DNA of 9,813 nt from the NCBI GenBank assembly GCA_000434775.1, contig FR895468.1, forward strand, positions 1 to 9,813, written 5' to 3'. The stretch's first letter is position 1; every line of letters begins with the position of its first letter. Positions 1-6,197 of this stretch are shown piece after piece. The translations under genes and the position numbers were made by a program. The notes beneath the pieces were generated by a model that worked only from the letters and a program-made list of their open reading frames with translations, ran no database searches and was not told the origin of the DNA. Source of the DNA: Eggerthella sp. CAG:368 (lineage in GTDB: Bacteria > Actinomycetota > Coriobacteriia > Coriobacteriales > Eggerthellaceae).

Positions 1-20
1 ACACCCTCTAAGCCTTTCAT
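1..20 (-). CDS. 5' end of an unidentified gene (MKGLEGV...), leaves the window
   Basis: An ATG at 18-20 on the minus strand is preceded, seven bases upstream, by a near-perfect ribosome binding site (AAAAGGAGG, 28-36). Only six full codons and part of a seventh are visible, reading M-K-G-L-E-G-(V). The start is well supported by the binding site, but the product cannot be proved from seven residues. As an inference, family III CoA-transferases very often begin 'M..PLeGvrVlDlt', and the preceding co-directional gene is such an enzyme, so a second CoA-transferase is the leading guess. Acyl-CoA dehydrogenases or other acyl-CoA enzymes are alternatives. It lies 228 bases downstream of that gene's stop and could share its transcript. 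Confidence 0.6.
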
Positions 21-27
21 AATGAAA

Positions 28-36
28 CCTCCTTTT
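28..36 (-). promoter_or_regulatory. Ribosome binding site of the gene starting at position 20
   Basis: Read on the minus strand this is AAAAGGAGG, followed by a seven-base spacer (TTTCATT) and ATG. It is one of the best matches to the anti-Shine-Dalgarno sequence in the window. It is the main reason to believe a gene starts here although almost all of it is outside. Confidence 0.75.
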
Positions 37-248
37 ACTGAATTGATATTAAGCAAAGGGTCATAGCGAATCTTTTATTGAACACTTCTAAACTATTATT
101 TTGACTAAGAAATATTCCTTTGCTATTTGAAACACCTGAGTTATAAGAAAGCGCATTAAACCTCAATTCGCTTATAAGCTTGTTGCAACTCGGATGTCTT
201 GATTATTGAGAGTAGATACGACCGCCTTTCTTCTGCTTCTCGTGTCGT

Positions 249-1454
249 CTAAGCAACATGATCTGTTGTGTCATTAAGAAATGGTGAACAAGTGCATACT
301 TTCTCTTTTAGAAATTTGGCTACTTCTGCTTCACTGAATCCAAGTCGGAATAGTATTTCTGCGGTATTCTCTCCAAGCACAGGTGGAGGAGTTGCTTCAT
401 CAAGACTCATTGGAATAGACTCAATATGATGAGGGGAGTTAACTTGGAGCGTTTCTCCTGTTGCGGGGAACAAAACATAGTTAACCAAATCTGGATTGTT
501 GCTAGTTAAGTAATCAACCGCTTCATCAATTGTAAGCACTGGAGCAGAGCAGATATCTTGAGTACTAAACCATTCCTCCCACTCATTAAAAGTCCTAGAT
601 TTGAATAAGACTTCCATTTTCTCAAAAGCTTCAGGTGCTTCCCATTGACGCTTAAGATGGCAGTCTATTAATTCTTCAACGCCTTGTTCTCTACAAAAAA
701 TTTCAAAAAATTTCTTTTCAACCATTCCTATTGAATACTTGCGACCATCTTTTGTGGTGTAGTAGTTGTAGGCTACTGCTGGGTATTCAATATCGTTAAA
801 CGTCTGACTATATCCGTTAAATTGCCAACGTTGATACAATAAGGCCTGCCACCAAACAAAAGAATCAAACATTCTAACATCGCAATAAGTTCCTTCTCCT
901 GTTTTGCTGCGTTGACACAAAGCGGCAAGAATGGCTTGTGAGGCAACCATAGCAGTAGAAAGATCACACAGATGAAGAGGAGTGGTTTTTCCTTGATTGA
1001 TGTCTTGAAAACCAGAAAGAGCTTGCAAATTGCAGTCATGTAGAGCTTTTCGGCTACGATCGTCATTTTTGCCGAATCCCGTAATGGAGCAGTGAATAAT
1101 TTTTGGATTGAGCTTTCTGACTTCTTCATATCCAATGCCGAGCTTATCCATTGTTCCGGCTCGATAGTTTTCAACCACAACATCAGCTTGAGCTGCAAGA
1201 CGAAGATATATTTCTTTTCCTTCTTCGGATTTCAAATCAAGAGTAAGGCTCTTTTTGTTCCTGCCAATTGCGACAAAATGCGAACCCATATTATTTTTGA
1301 AGGGAAATTCATGCCTGCAAAAGTCGCCCTTTGTGAGCTCTTCAATTTTAATCACTTCGCAACCTAGATCAGCCATAAGCAGAGTTGGATATCCTCCTGT
1401 TAAATAACGGGTGTGATCAAGAACGATAAGATCATCGAAAAATGCAGTACTCAT
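249..1454 (-). CDS. Family III (CaiB/BaiF) acyl-CoA transferase
   Basis: This cytoplasmic enzyme of 401 residues probably moves CoA between carboxylic acids; family members include formyl-CoA transferase, carnitine CoA-transferase, bile-acid CoA-transferases and 2-methylacyl-CoA racemase. Visible hallmarks are the N-terminal block LIVLDHTRYLTGGYPTLLMA followed by DLGCEVIKIE (about 9-38), the NYRAGTMDKLGIGYE block (96-110), and Asp164 in HLCDLSTAM, which falls where the family's catalytic aspartate (Asp169 of formyl-CoA transferase) is expected. The C-terminal signature is PPPVLGENTAEIL (356-368). Length is normal. I chose the ATG at 1454 because AAGGAGGA lies seven bases upstream and the family's conserved N-terminus follows at once. 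The frame stays open to a GTG at 1589, but those 45 extra residues match nothing in the family and have no binding site. It is the third gene of a left-reading cluster behind an OFA-like permease. Substrate is not deducible; a racemase is the main alternative. Confidence 0.9.
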   Translation of the reverse strand: MSTAFFDDLIVLDHTRYLTGGYPTLLMADLGCEVIKIEELTKGDFCRHEFPFKNNMGSHFVAIGRNKKSLTLDLKSEEGKEIYLRLAAQADVVVENYRAGTMDKLGIGYEEVRKLNPKIIHCSITGFGKNDDRSRKALHDCNLQALSGFQDINQGKTTPLHLCDLSTAMVASQAILAALCQRSKTGEGTYCDVRMFDSFVWWQALLYQRWQFNGYSQTFNDIEYPAVAYNYYTTKDGRKYSIGMVEKKFFEIFCREQGVEELIDCHLKRQWEAPEAFEKMEVLFKSRTFNEWEEWFSTQDICSAPVLTIDEAVDYLTSNNPDLVNYVLFPATGETLQVNSPHHIESIPMSLDEATPPPVLGENTAEILFRLGFSEAEVAKFLKEKVCTCSPFLNDTTDHVA

Positions 1455-1461
1455 TTCGGCG

Positions 1462-1469
1462 TCCTCCTT
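1462..1469 (-). promoter_or_regulatory. Ribosome binding site that fixes the CoA-transferase start
   Basis: The minus strand reads AAGGAGGA, then seven bases, then ATG at 1454. This site decides between the ATG at 1454 and the upstream GTG at 1589 of the same open frame. Confidence 0.8.
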
Positions 1470-1817
1470 ACTGCTGAACTTTAATTCCGTTTTGTAGCTT
1501 TCGATTAATTTCGGAATCGCTTTTCTTATTGTTTTCACAATCGCATTTAAAGGAGACTTGAACAATTGACACAAGGACTCATTAATCACACTTCTGCCAG
1601 TTGATACAGAGTGTAACTATATTGACGCTTTGCGGTGAATGTAACAAATTAGACCAATAGGTTTTCTCGCAGCCCTAAAAGAATGAGTCAAAATCATAGG
1701 GAAACCAACAAGCCTAGCCAAACCAATAAAGATCAACTCTCGTCGCATGACATATAGTAATCGCACATTTTCAAACCACGAATGATCCGCCTGATATTCA
1801 ACCTAGAAATATTAAGT
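1470..1817. other. Non-coding gap between the small membrane protein and the CoA-transferase
   Basis: About 350 bases lie between two co-directional genes. The part next to the CoA-transferase (to 1589) is an open extension of its frame without family similarity. A minus-strand TATAGT at 1616-1621 could be a -10 box, but I see no good -35 at the right distance, so an own promoter for the CoA-transferase is possible and unproven. A 43-codon minus-strand frame (1617-1748) has no ribosome binding site and is not called. No convincing terminator hairpin with a T-tract was seen. Confidence 0.4.
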
Positions 1818-2249
1818 TTACCTGCGACGTCTATTTTTATATAACACCTCTCGAGCTCTTCTTTCTTTATAATTCAGAAAGAACCAGAGACCATAACCTA
1901 ATGCTCCAACAGAAACAAGAAGCAAAAGATCCCATCCCTTTACTACTCCAACTATAAGCACGAAAAGAACTGCGGGGTTAAGAAAAGACGCTATTAAACC
2001 GTAATCAAAGGGCGCTTTTATCTTGTTTTTTCCTCGTTGATTCGCTAATAATTCTTTGCGCTTTTTTCGATGCAAAATGATATTCAGGATTCCCCAAATT
2101 GTATATCCAACGATGCCCACAATAATTAATGGCGCCAAATCAAAGCCAAGAATTAAACCTCCTGCAAGAATAACAAATAGAGCAGGATTTAAAATATGCA
2201 ATAAAAATTCAAAATTGATCTTCCCGGCAGTTCCTACACTCTGTTCCAT
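1818..2249 (-). CDS. Small four-helix membrane protein with internal duplication, unknown function
   Basis: I do not recognise the family. The protein has 143 residues and two hydrophobic hairpins, at about 18-59 and 86-127. The two halves are copies of one unit offset by 70 residues: LNPALFVILAGGLILGFDL (20-38) aligns without gaps with LNPAVLFVLIVGVVKGWDL (90-108). The match continues through VG..GY..W..LN (to 56 and 126), with about 17 identities in 38 positions. The linker (KKRKELLANQRGKNK, from 62) and the tail (KERRAREVLYKNRRRR) are strongly basic, so by the positive-inside rule both probably face the cytoplasm, giving four membrane segments. The ATG at 2249 is preceded by a weak purine-rich binding site (GGGAAGAG). 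The gene sits between an OFA-like permease and a CoA-transferase, all reading left, which suggests a transport or membrane-scaffold role. That role is a guess from position only. Confidence 0.75.
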   Translation of the reverse strand: MEQSVGTAGKINFEFLLHILNPALFVILAGGLILGFDLAPLIIVGIVGYTIWGILNIILHRKKRKELLANQRGKNKIKAPFDYGLIASFLNPAVLFVLIVGVVKGWDLLLLVSVGALGYGLWFFLNYKERRAREVLYKNRRRR

Positions 2250-2279
2250 GACTTTCTCTCTTCCCTATTGACGATATGG

Positions 2280-2306
2280 CTTAGGGAGGATTACATCCCC
2301 CCTAAG
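2280..2306 (-). other. Intercistronic stem-loop between the permease and the small membrane protein
   Basis: CTTAGGG (2280-2286) is complementary to CCCTAAG (2300-2306). On the minus strand the stem extends through a G·U pair and GGA/UCC to 11 pairs around a five-base loop. On the plus strand the G·U position becomes an A-C mismatch, which favours a minus-strand RNA, the direction of the flanking genes. It lies about 45 bases after the permease stop and 30 before the next start. No T-tract follows, so an mRNA-processing or stability element, or partial attenuation, fits better than a classical terminator. Confidence 0.55.
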
Positions 2307-2352
2307 ATACCTAATCGGTGCGCTAGTTGTTGTCTTGCAAATTAATAAGAGG

Positions 2353-3741
2353 TTATGAAACAGCAGCCTCTTTTTTATTCTCAGCCCTAACAGCTTCAAC
2401 GTCAGGGGTATACCACGTCTTCCTCCGGGCTCGATCTCCCGCAACCCACGTGAAGCACAAAAGTCCAAACGTTATAGTGAGGACAATGATTCCTCCAATA
2501 AAGAATCCGTGCCAACCAAACACTTCGGAGACAAGAGCCCAACCTGTTGCGCCCGCTGCGCCAATAAGATTAAACACTCCAATCATCCAGGAATAGATAC
2601 GATCGAAGTCATGTGTTCCGAATACTTCTCGACAAATATAAGGAAGCATTGCCGTAGAACAAGCATAGGCCAAGCCATAAAACAAACCACCAAAGAACAT
2701 GGGCCAAATACCTGCTTCTCCGAAAATCTGAGGAATCCACCACATCATAAGCAGACCAATGCAACCACCCGCATAACCAATTGCTTGAGCGAGCAATACA
2801 GAATGTGATTCAATAAATCCAATAAGAACCTTTCCGCCACCTTGACCAGCTGAAGCAAAAGCCTCAAGTGTACCGGAAAGCAGTAAAAGCCCCACAAGAG
2901 CCATTCCTCCCCAGCCATCGTGAGCCAACCACTGGACATAAGTTGCAAAGAGCTGCGACATGGTAGTAATAGTGTTTAATAAACCTGCACCCAAAAGCAA
3001 TGTCCAGAAGAAAGGCATGCGAAGAACTTCTTTTGCTTTATACCCAGGTTCCTGAGCTGCAGCTCCAGCAATCTTAGCCTCTTCCGCTTGAGCAGCTGCC
3101 AATTCAAGAGGCATACCATAAGGGAGAGTTCCACATTGTTGGGGAGTACGTTTTACAAAAACAAGAATTAATGGAATAGTACCAACAGCAATGCAAGTAC
3201 CAAAGAATAAATATAGGTCACGCCAGCCCTGCAAATCAGGACCAAGAACGAACTGACCTATAAGATTCCAAATAACACCACCAACGCCTGTCATAGCAAA
3301 CACAATCCCAGTAACTGTGCCGTAATTCGTATGGAACCAGCGACTTAAAATACCTGCGGTCATAGTGAATTCAACGCAGACCAAACCAAGACCAATAACA
3401 AAGCCAGCAACCCAATAGCACCAAATCGCTGGATAAAAAGCAAACCCAAAATAAGGGACAACAATCATAAGTGAAGCTATCACGCAAACAACCTTTGGAT
3501 TGAATTTATCAAACAACCACCCTGCTGGAGTTGCACCAATAGCTTGAGCCAAATATACACAAGTAATGTAAAGTGCCACCTGAGACGTTTGAACCCCAAA
3601 ATGCTGAGCAACTGGTCTATAACACAATCCTGCCGCCGTAAAGACAATACCCGTAGCAGTAAGCATTGCTAGCATCATAGTAATCACTACACCAACATGA
3701 CGGATCGTTAATCCTTGTCTGGCAATTTTTTCTGCAACCAT
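2353..3741 (-). CDS. MFS permease, oxalate/formate antiporter (OFA)-like
   Basis: This is an inner-membrane secondary transporter of 462 residues with the usual two bundles of six helices, probably for a small carboxylate or its antiport. Visible signs are a first helix followed by LCYRPVAQHFGV (39-50) and the loop 2-3 motif GWLFDKFNPK (74-83), a version of the MFS 'GxLxDrxGxr' motif. The central cytoplasmic loop begins FVKRTPQQCGTLPYG (195-209), typical of OFA relatives. A second-half motif REVFGTHDFDRIYSWM lies at 371-386. The loop between the bundles is Ala/Glu-rich. The ATG at 3741 is preceded by GGGGGG six bases upstream; a TTG at 3759 would add six residues but its nearest purine tract is too far away. 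It is the first gene of the cluster leading to the CoA-transferase, so the imported acid may be that enzyme's substrate. OFA-type permeases and family III CoA-transferases are paired in oxalate metabolism, but the true substrate here is unknown. Confidence 0.85.
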   Translation of the reverse strand: MVAEKIARQGLTIRHVGVVITMMLAMLTATGIVFTAAGLCYRPVAQHFGVQTSQVALYITCVYLAQAIGATPAGWLFDKFNPKVVCVIASLMIVVPYFGFAFYPAIWCYWVAGFVIGLGLVCVEFTMTAGILSRWFHTNYGTVTGIVFAMTGVGGVIWNLIGQFVLGPDLQGWRDLYLFFGTCIAVGTIPLILVFVKRTPQQCGTLPYGMPLELAAAQAEEAKIAGAAAQEPGYKAKEVLRMPFFWTLLLGAGLLNTITTMSQLFATYVQWLAHDGWGGMALVGLLLLSGTLEAFASAGQGGGKVLIGFIESHSVLLAQAIGYAGGCIGLLMMWWIPQIFGEAGIWPMFFGGLFYGLAYACSTAMLPYICREVFGTHDFDRIYSWMIGVFNLIGAAGATGWALVSEVFGWHGFFIGGIIVLTITFGLLCFTWVAGDRARRKTWYTPDVEAVRAENKKEAAVS

Positions 3742-3747
3742 AAAATT

Positions 3748-3753
3748 CCCCCC
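3748..3753 (-). promoter_or_regulatory. G-run ribosome binding site of the OFA-like permease
   Basis: The minus strand reads GGGGGG AATTTT ATG. The G-run can pair with the CCUCC of 16S rRNA using one G·U pair. It supports the ATG at 3741 over the TTG at 3759. Confidence 0.5.
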
Positions 3754-3829
3754 AAACAATCCCCAAGTCTTCTTCTCCTCTACTTTATGGATAGGCCATT
3801 AACTTCAAGTCCTTTAATTCAAAACTCAA

Positions 3830-3844
3830 AGCATCCATGATGCT
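3830..3844. promoter_or_regulatory. Perfect 6-3-6 inverted repeat near the predicted permease transcription start
   Basis: AGCATC (3830-3835) and GATGCT (3839-3844) are perfect inverted copies separated by three bases. The site lies just downstream of the candidate -10 box (3850-3855), where a repressor could block initiation or a short hairpin could form at the mRNA 5' end. A six-base repeat can arise by chance in a region of this size, so its function is speculative. Confidence 0.3.
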
Positions 3845-3849
3845 AATCA

Positions 3850-3878
3850 TATATAAAACACGTTCATAAACCCTTCAA
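3850..3878 (-). promoter_or_regulatory. Candidate promoter of the permease cluster
   Basis: On the minus strand TTGAAG (3878-3873) and TATATA (3855-3850) are separated by exactly 17 bases. Each matches the sigma-70 consensus at four of six positions. A second possible -10, TATGAT (3851-3846), overlaps the first but would need a 21-base spacer. The box lies about 110 bases upstream of the permease start. The spacing is good but the boxes are only moderate. Confidence 0.35.
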
Positions 3879-3939
3879 AAGATGGCATTTCCCCAGGTTA
3901 ATTACCGAATTGAATATATTTAGGGTTTTCATTTCAAAG

Positions 3940-3957
3940 ACGTATTACATACTACGT
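3940..3957. promoter_or_regulatory. 18-base imperfect palindrome, possible operator
   Basis: ACGTATTACATACTACGT reads nearly the same on both strands: the outer five bases (ACGTA/TACGT) match perfectly and 14 of 18 positions are symmetric. It is about 60 bases upstream of the candidate -35 box of the permease cluster. Size and shape suit a dimeric activator site, but no regulator gene is in the window to pair it with. Confidence 0.35.
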
Positions 3958-3978
3958 ACGGTGTCAAAAAAACGCACA

Positions 3979-4226
3979 AATAAAAACTCTGCCGCACTTC
4001 GACTGCGAAAATAGAAATTTCTTTATTAGATAATTACTTATATGGTTCGAATGTCGTATAGAAGAACCACTTTCGCATACCTTACAGCTCGAAAAAATGA
4101 CGGCATCGAAACAGTACCGTCACCAAAAACAAGGACACTATTCGTTTATTTTGAACTAGGAAGATAACTTGCCAGCAATAATTATTACTGGCAACGATAG
4201 ACAATCGCAAACACTCACCAAACAAC
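3979..4226. other. Non-coding region with a run of possible stem-loops
   Basis: No credible gene lies between the permease promoter region and the deacetylase stop. Several inverted repeats are arranged without overlap. TGCGAAA (4004-4010) can pair with TTTCGCA (4071-4077), enclosing the palindrome AGAAATTTCT (4013-4022) and the hairpin TGGTTC/GAACCA (4043-4048 with 4064-4069). TGACGG/CCGTCA (4098-4103 with 4117-4122) follows, and then the hairpin at 4171-4192. Each is short. Together they could be a small structured RNA or the 3' untranslated part of the deacetylase mRNA. Confidence 0.3.
4171..4192 (-). terminator. Stem-loop downstream of the deacetylase, possible terminator
   Basis: A nearly perfect 22-base palindrome lies 34 bases past the deacetylase stop. 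As minus-strand RNA it forms nine pairs, including one G·U, around an AAUU loop; read on the plus strand that pair is an A-C mismatch. This points to a leftward transcript. The stem is AU-rich in its upper part and no clear T-tract follows, so termination efficiency is doubtful. Confidence 0.4.
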
Positions 4227-6185
4227 CTAGCCCACGCCGTTTTCGACGCTATAGATAAAGCTGTCGAGCGAATACTCGCCTGAAATCCTCACACGTGAAA
4301 GACAGGTTGGATCATCACCCACACGCACCTGATCATTGTTGATTGTAAACGCGCATAAAATGCCCGCTTCGCGAATTGCCGCATGAGCGGTTTCGTTGTT
4401 GTCACCAAACGGATACGCCATAGCTTCATTGTTTTGAACGATGGCCGCCGCCTTTTGCAAGTCGTCCAAAATTTCTGCCTGGGTCATGGCATGAATACGC
4501 CCGCCTCGACCAACGTTACTACCCGCCTGATGCATTGCGTACGAGTGAGACTGGAAGCTCACGTACTCGCTGGCGTAATTCTCCACCTTATCTGCGGCAT
4601 CAGAATCGCTTGCGATAACAAATGAAGTTGCTGGCACCTGATGCTTTTCCAACAGCGGAATGCCATACTTCAAAAAGCCAGTTTCGCCATCATCAAACGT
4701 AACAACGACGCTTTTCTTAGGCAGAGAATGCTTGCCTGCAATATAGGCAGAAAGCTCCTCATAAGATGGGAAATAATAACCCTCGGTCTGCAGCCATTCC
4801 AGCTGCTTATCTAAGTCGGTATCTAAAACATAATTGCCATTGACTTCGTCTGGAGTATCGTTTGCCGTATACACATAGTGATACATCAAAACCGAAATAC
4901 CATCGGTATCCGCATCCATATTGTCAACCACGTGAACAGTGCGTTCCTTCGAAAGTGTAGCGCCATCATCGTCGCTAACAGAATAGGTAATGGTGTAGTC
5001 GCCTGCTTTAGACGTATCCACATTGCCTTCCGTTTTTACCTTGTCTGTCAGATTCGTGCCCGTTTTTTTATTGATAACGTGGCATCCTGACTCAATATAG
5101 TCCTCCCCTTTAAGAACTACAGTTTCCGCGTCGCCATTTAAGTTCATAACAAGATTGCCTGAACTCGGCGCGACTGCCTGTTTTGAGTCTTCAGCTGGCA
5201 TTTGGGTATCAGAATCCGTGCTGGAATTTTCACCCGATCCAGCAAAAGCAGAAACAGCCGCAAATATACCTACCGCCAAAAGAACCGCCGCAACAATGAT
5301 TCCTATCAACACACGAGGACTAATGCCCCTCTTTTGGGGATGCTGTGCTTTTCGCGAGGCTCTTCCGTAACCATCTCGCGAATACGATGCTGGAGCATCA
5401 AAAGCAGAATTGTGAGAAAAGCCATAAGAGTCCCCATCCGTATCTGGAGCATCCACGCTTTTCGAGCTTGCCAAATGCGAAGCAGGCGCCATACTTGATG
5501 CTGTGCCCATACCTGCAAAACGCGATGAAGCCCTCCTGCGATACGAACTATCAGCATTCGTAAATCTCTCCGCACTTGGACCCGACGAAACATCCGAAGA
5601 TCTTCTTGAGCTTGCGCTGGCAGCTTTTCTTTCCCTGCGACGAGCTATGCGCTCGCGGGCCACCTGTCGAGAGTCTTCTTCTTCCATAAATCCATACGAA
5701 AAGTCCGAGTCTCTTTGAGCAGACTGGGATTTCCGCCTGCCCGCCAAACCTAATTCACCAACATTTCCAAATCTGCCATCTGCACCACGCTCCCGCGATG
5801 CACTGCGTTCTCTTGAGACGCTAGACGAGCCATCAATAACATGCGAAGGAAATTCCGATTCCTTCCTTAGTTGAACGCGCGATTTTTCGCCCGCATCACC
5901 AAATTTTCCTGCCGCCTGACGAGCTGCCCGCTCGGCCTGTTGCGAACCCCAATCGCTCCGAATAGCCGCATGAGAATAATCATAGATTTCGCGATCGACC
6001 AAATTGCGATCCGCTTTTCTGCGATTTCGTACACGAGCATCTTTTTGCGGCTCTTCCTCCCAAACCGAAGGAATGTTCTCCTCAAACCTGTGACGCCGAA
6101 CGCGTTGGCTTGATAGCTGTTTCGGCACACGCCCCCCGGATGCAGCCGAACTCCTCGCGTTATTCTGTTCGTCTTCTTGCCTCAT
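4227..6185 (-). CDS. Membrane-anchored PgaB/IcaB-type polysaccharide deacetylase with basic N-terminal tail and Ig-like domain
   Basis: This protein has 652 residues. (1) Residues 1-287 form a low-complexity, Ser/Arg-rich, probably disordered cytoplasmic tail with SYGF at 163-166 and 253-256. (2) One membrane helix lies at about 291-313 (VLIGIIVAAVLLAVGIFAAV). (3) A Ser/Asp-rich linker leads to an Ig-like domain at about 345-420 (VVLKGEDYIESGC, then VDTSKAGDYTITYSVSD), resembling DUF5011-type modules. (4) A NodB/CE4 deacetylase domain spans about 429-640. Catalytic motifs are MYHYV (434-438), TFDDG with Asp498 and Asp499 (496-500), SHSYAMH with His547 and His552, and YPFG (591-594). The H-x4-H spacing is that of PgaB/IcaB, not the H-x3-H of PgdA-type enzymes, and suggests a metal-dependent N-deacetylase of an extracellular amino-sugar polymer. 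The ATG at 6185 has GAGGG just upstream. It follows glf, with a terminator-like hairpin between them, and both fit surface glycan synthesis. The substrate could instead be peptidoglycan. Confidence 0.85.
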   Translation of the reverse strand: MRQEDEQNNARSSAASGGRVPKQLSSQRVRRHRFEENIPSVWEEEPQKDARVRNRRKADRNLVDREIYDYSHAAIRSDWGSQQAERAARQAAGKFGDAGEKSRVQLRKESEFPSHVIDGSSSVSRERSASRERGADGRFGNVGELGLAGRRKSQSAQRDSDFSYGFMEEEDSRQVARERIARRRERKAASASSRRSSDVSSGPSAERFTNADSSYRRRASSRFAGMGTASSMAPASHLASSKSVDAPDTDGDSYGFSHNSAFDAPASYSRDGYGRASRKAQHPQKRGISPRVLIGIIVAAVLLAVGIFAAVSAFAGSGENSSTDSDTQMPAEDSKQAVAPSSGNLVMNLNGDAETVVLKGEDYIESGCHVINKKTGTNLTDKVKTEGNVDTSKAGDYTITYSVSDDDGATLSKERTVHVVDNMDADTDGISVLMYHYVYTANDTPDEVNGNYVLDTDLDKQLEWLQTEGYYFPSYEELSAYIAGKHSLPKKSVVVTFDDGETGFLKYGIPLLEKHQVPATSFVIASDSDAADKVENYASEYVSFQSHSYAMHQAGSNVGRGGRIHAMTQAEILDDLQKAAAIVQNNEAMAYPFGDNNETAHAAIREAGILCAFTINNDQVRVGDDPTCLSRVRISGEYSLDSFIYSVENGVG

Positions 6186-6197
6186 TTTGGACCCTCA

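Noticed and set aside
170..179. Ten-base palindrome GCTTATAAGC in the spacer after the CoA-transferase
   Set aside because: Short, AT-rich and isolated; likely chance, and no T-tract or promoter relation supports a function.
1455..1589. 45-codon N-terminal extension of the CoA-transferase from a GTG at 1589
   Set aside because: No ribosome binding site at the GTG, no similarity to the family, and a strong binding site in front of the internal ATG at 1454, which also matches the usual family N-terminus.
1617..1748. 43-codon minus-strand frame (MRRELIFIGLARLVG...) between two genes
   Set aside because: No ribosome binding site, no recognisable family, and the length is within chance expectation in AT-rich spacer DNA.
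3742..3759. TTG start for the OFA-like permease at 3759
   Set aside because: The nearest purine-rich binding site is too distant for the TTG, while GGGGGG stands six bases before the ATG at 3741.
3966..3972. Seven-A run (T-run on the minus strand) as an intrinsic terminator
   Set aside because: No GC-rich hairpin precedes the T-run on the minus strand and no gene ends just upstream of it.
5306..5593. Open frames overlapping the deacetylase tail in other frames and on the other strand
   Set aside because: They arise from the low-complexity Arg/Ser codons of the real gene; they lack binding sites and domain motifs.
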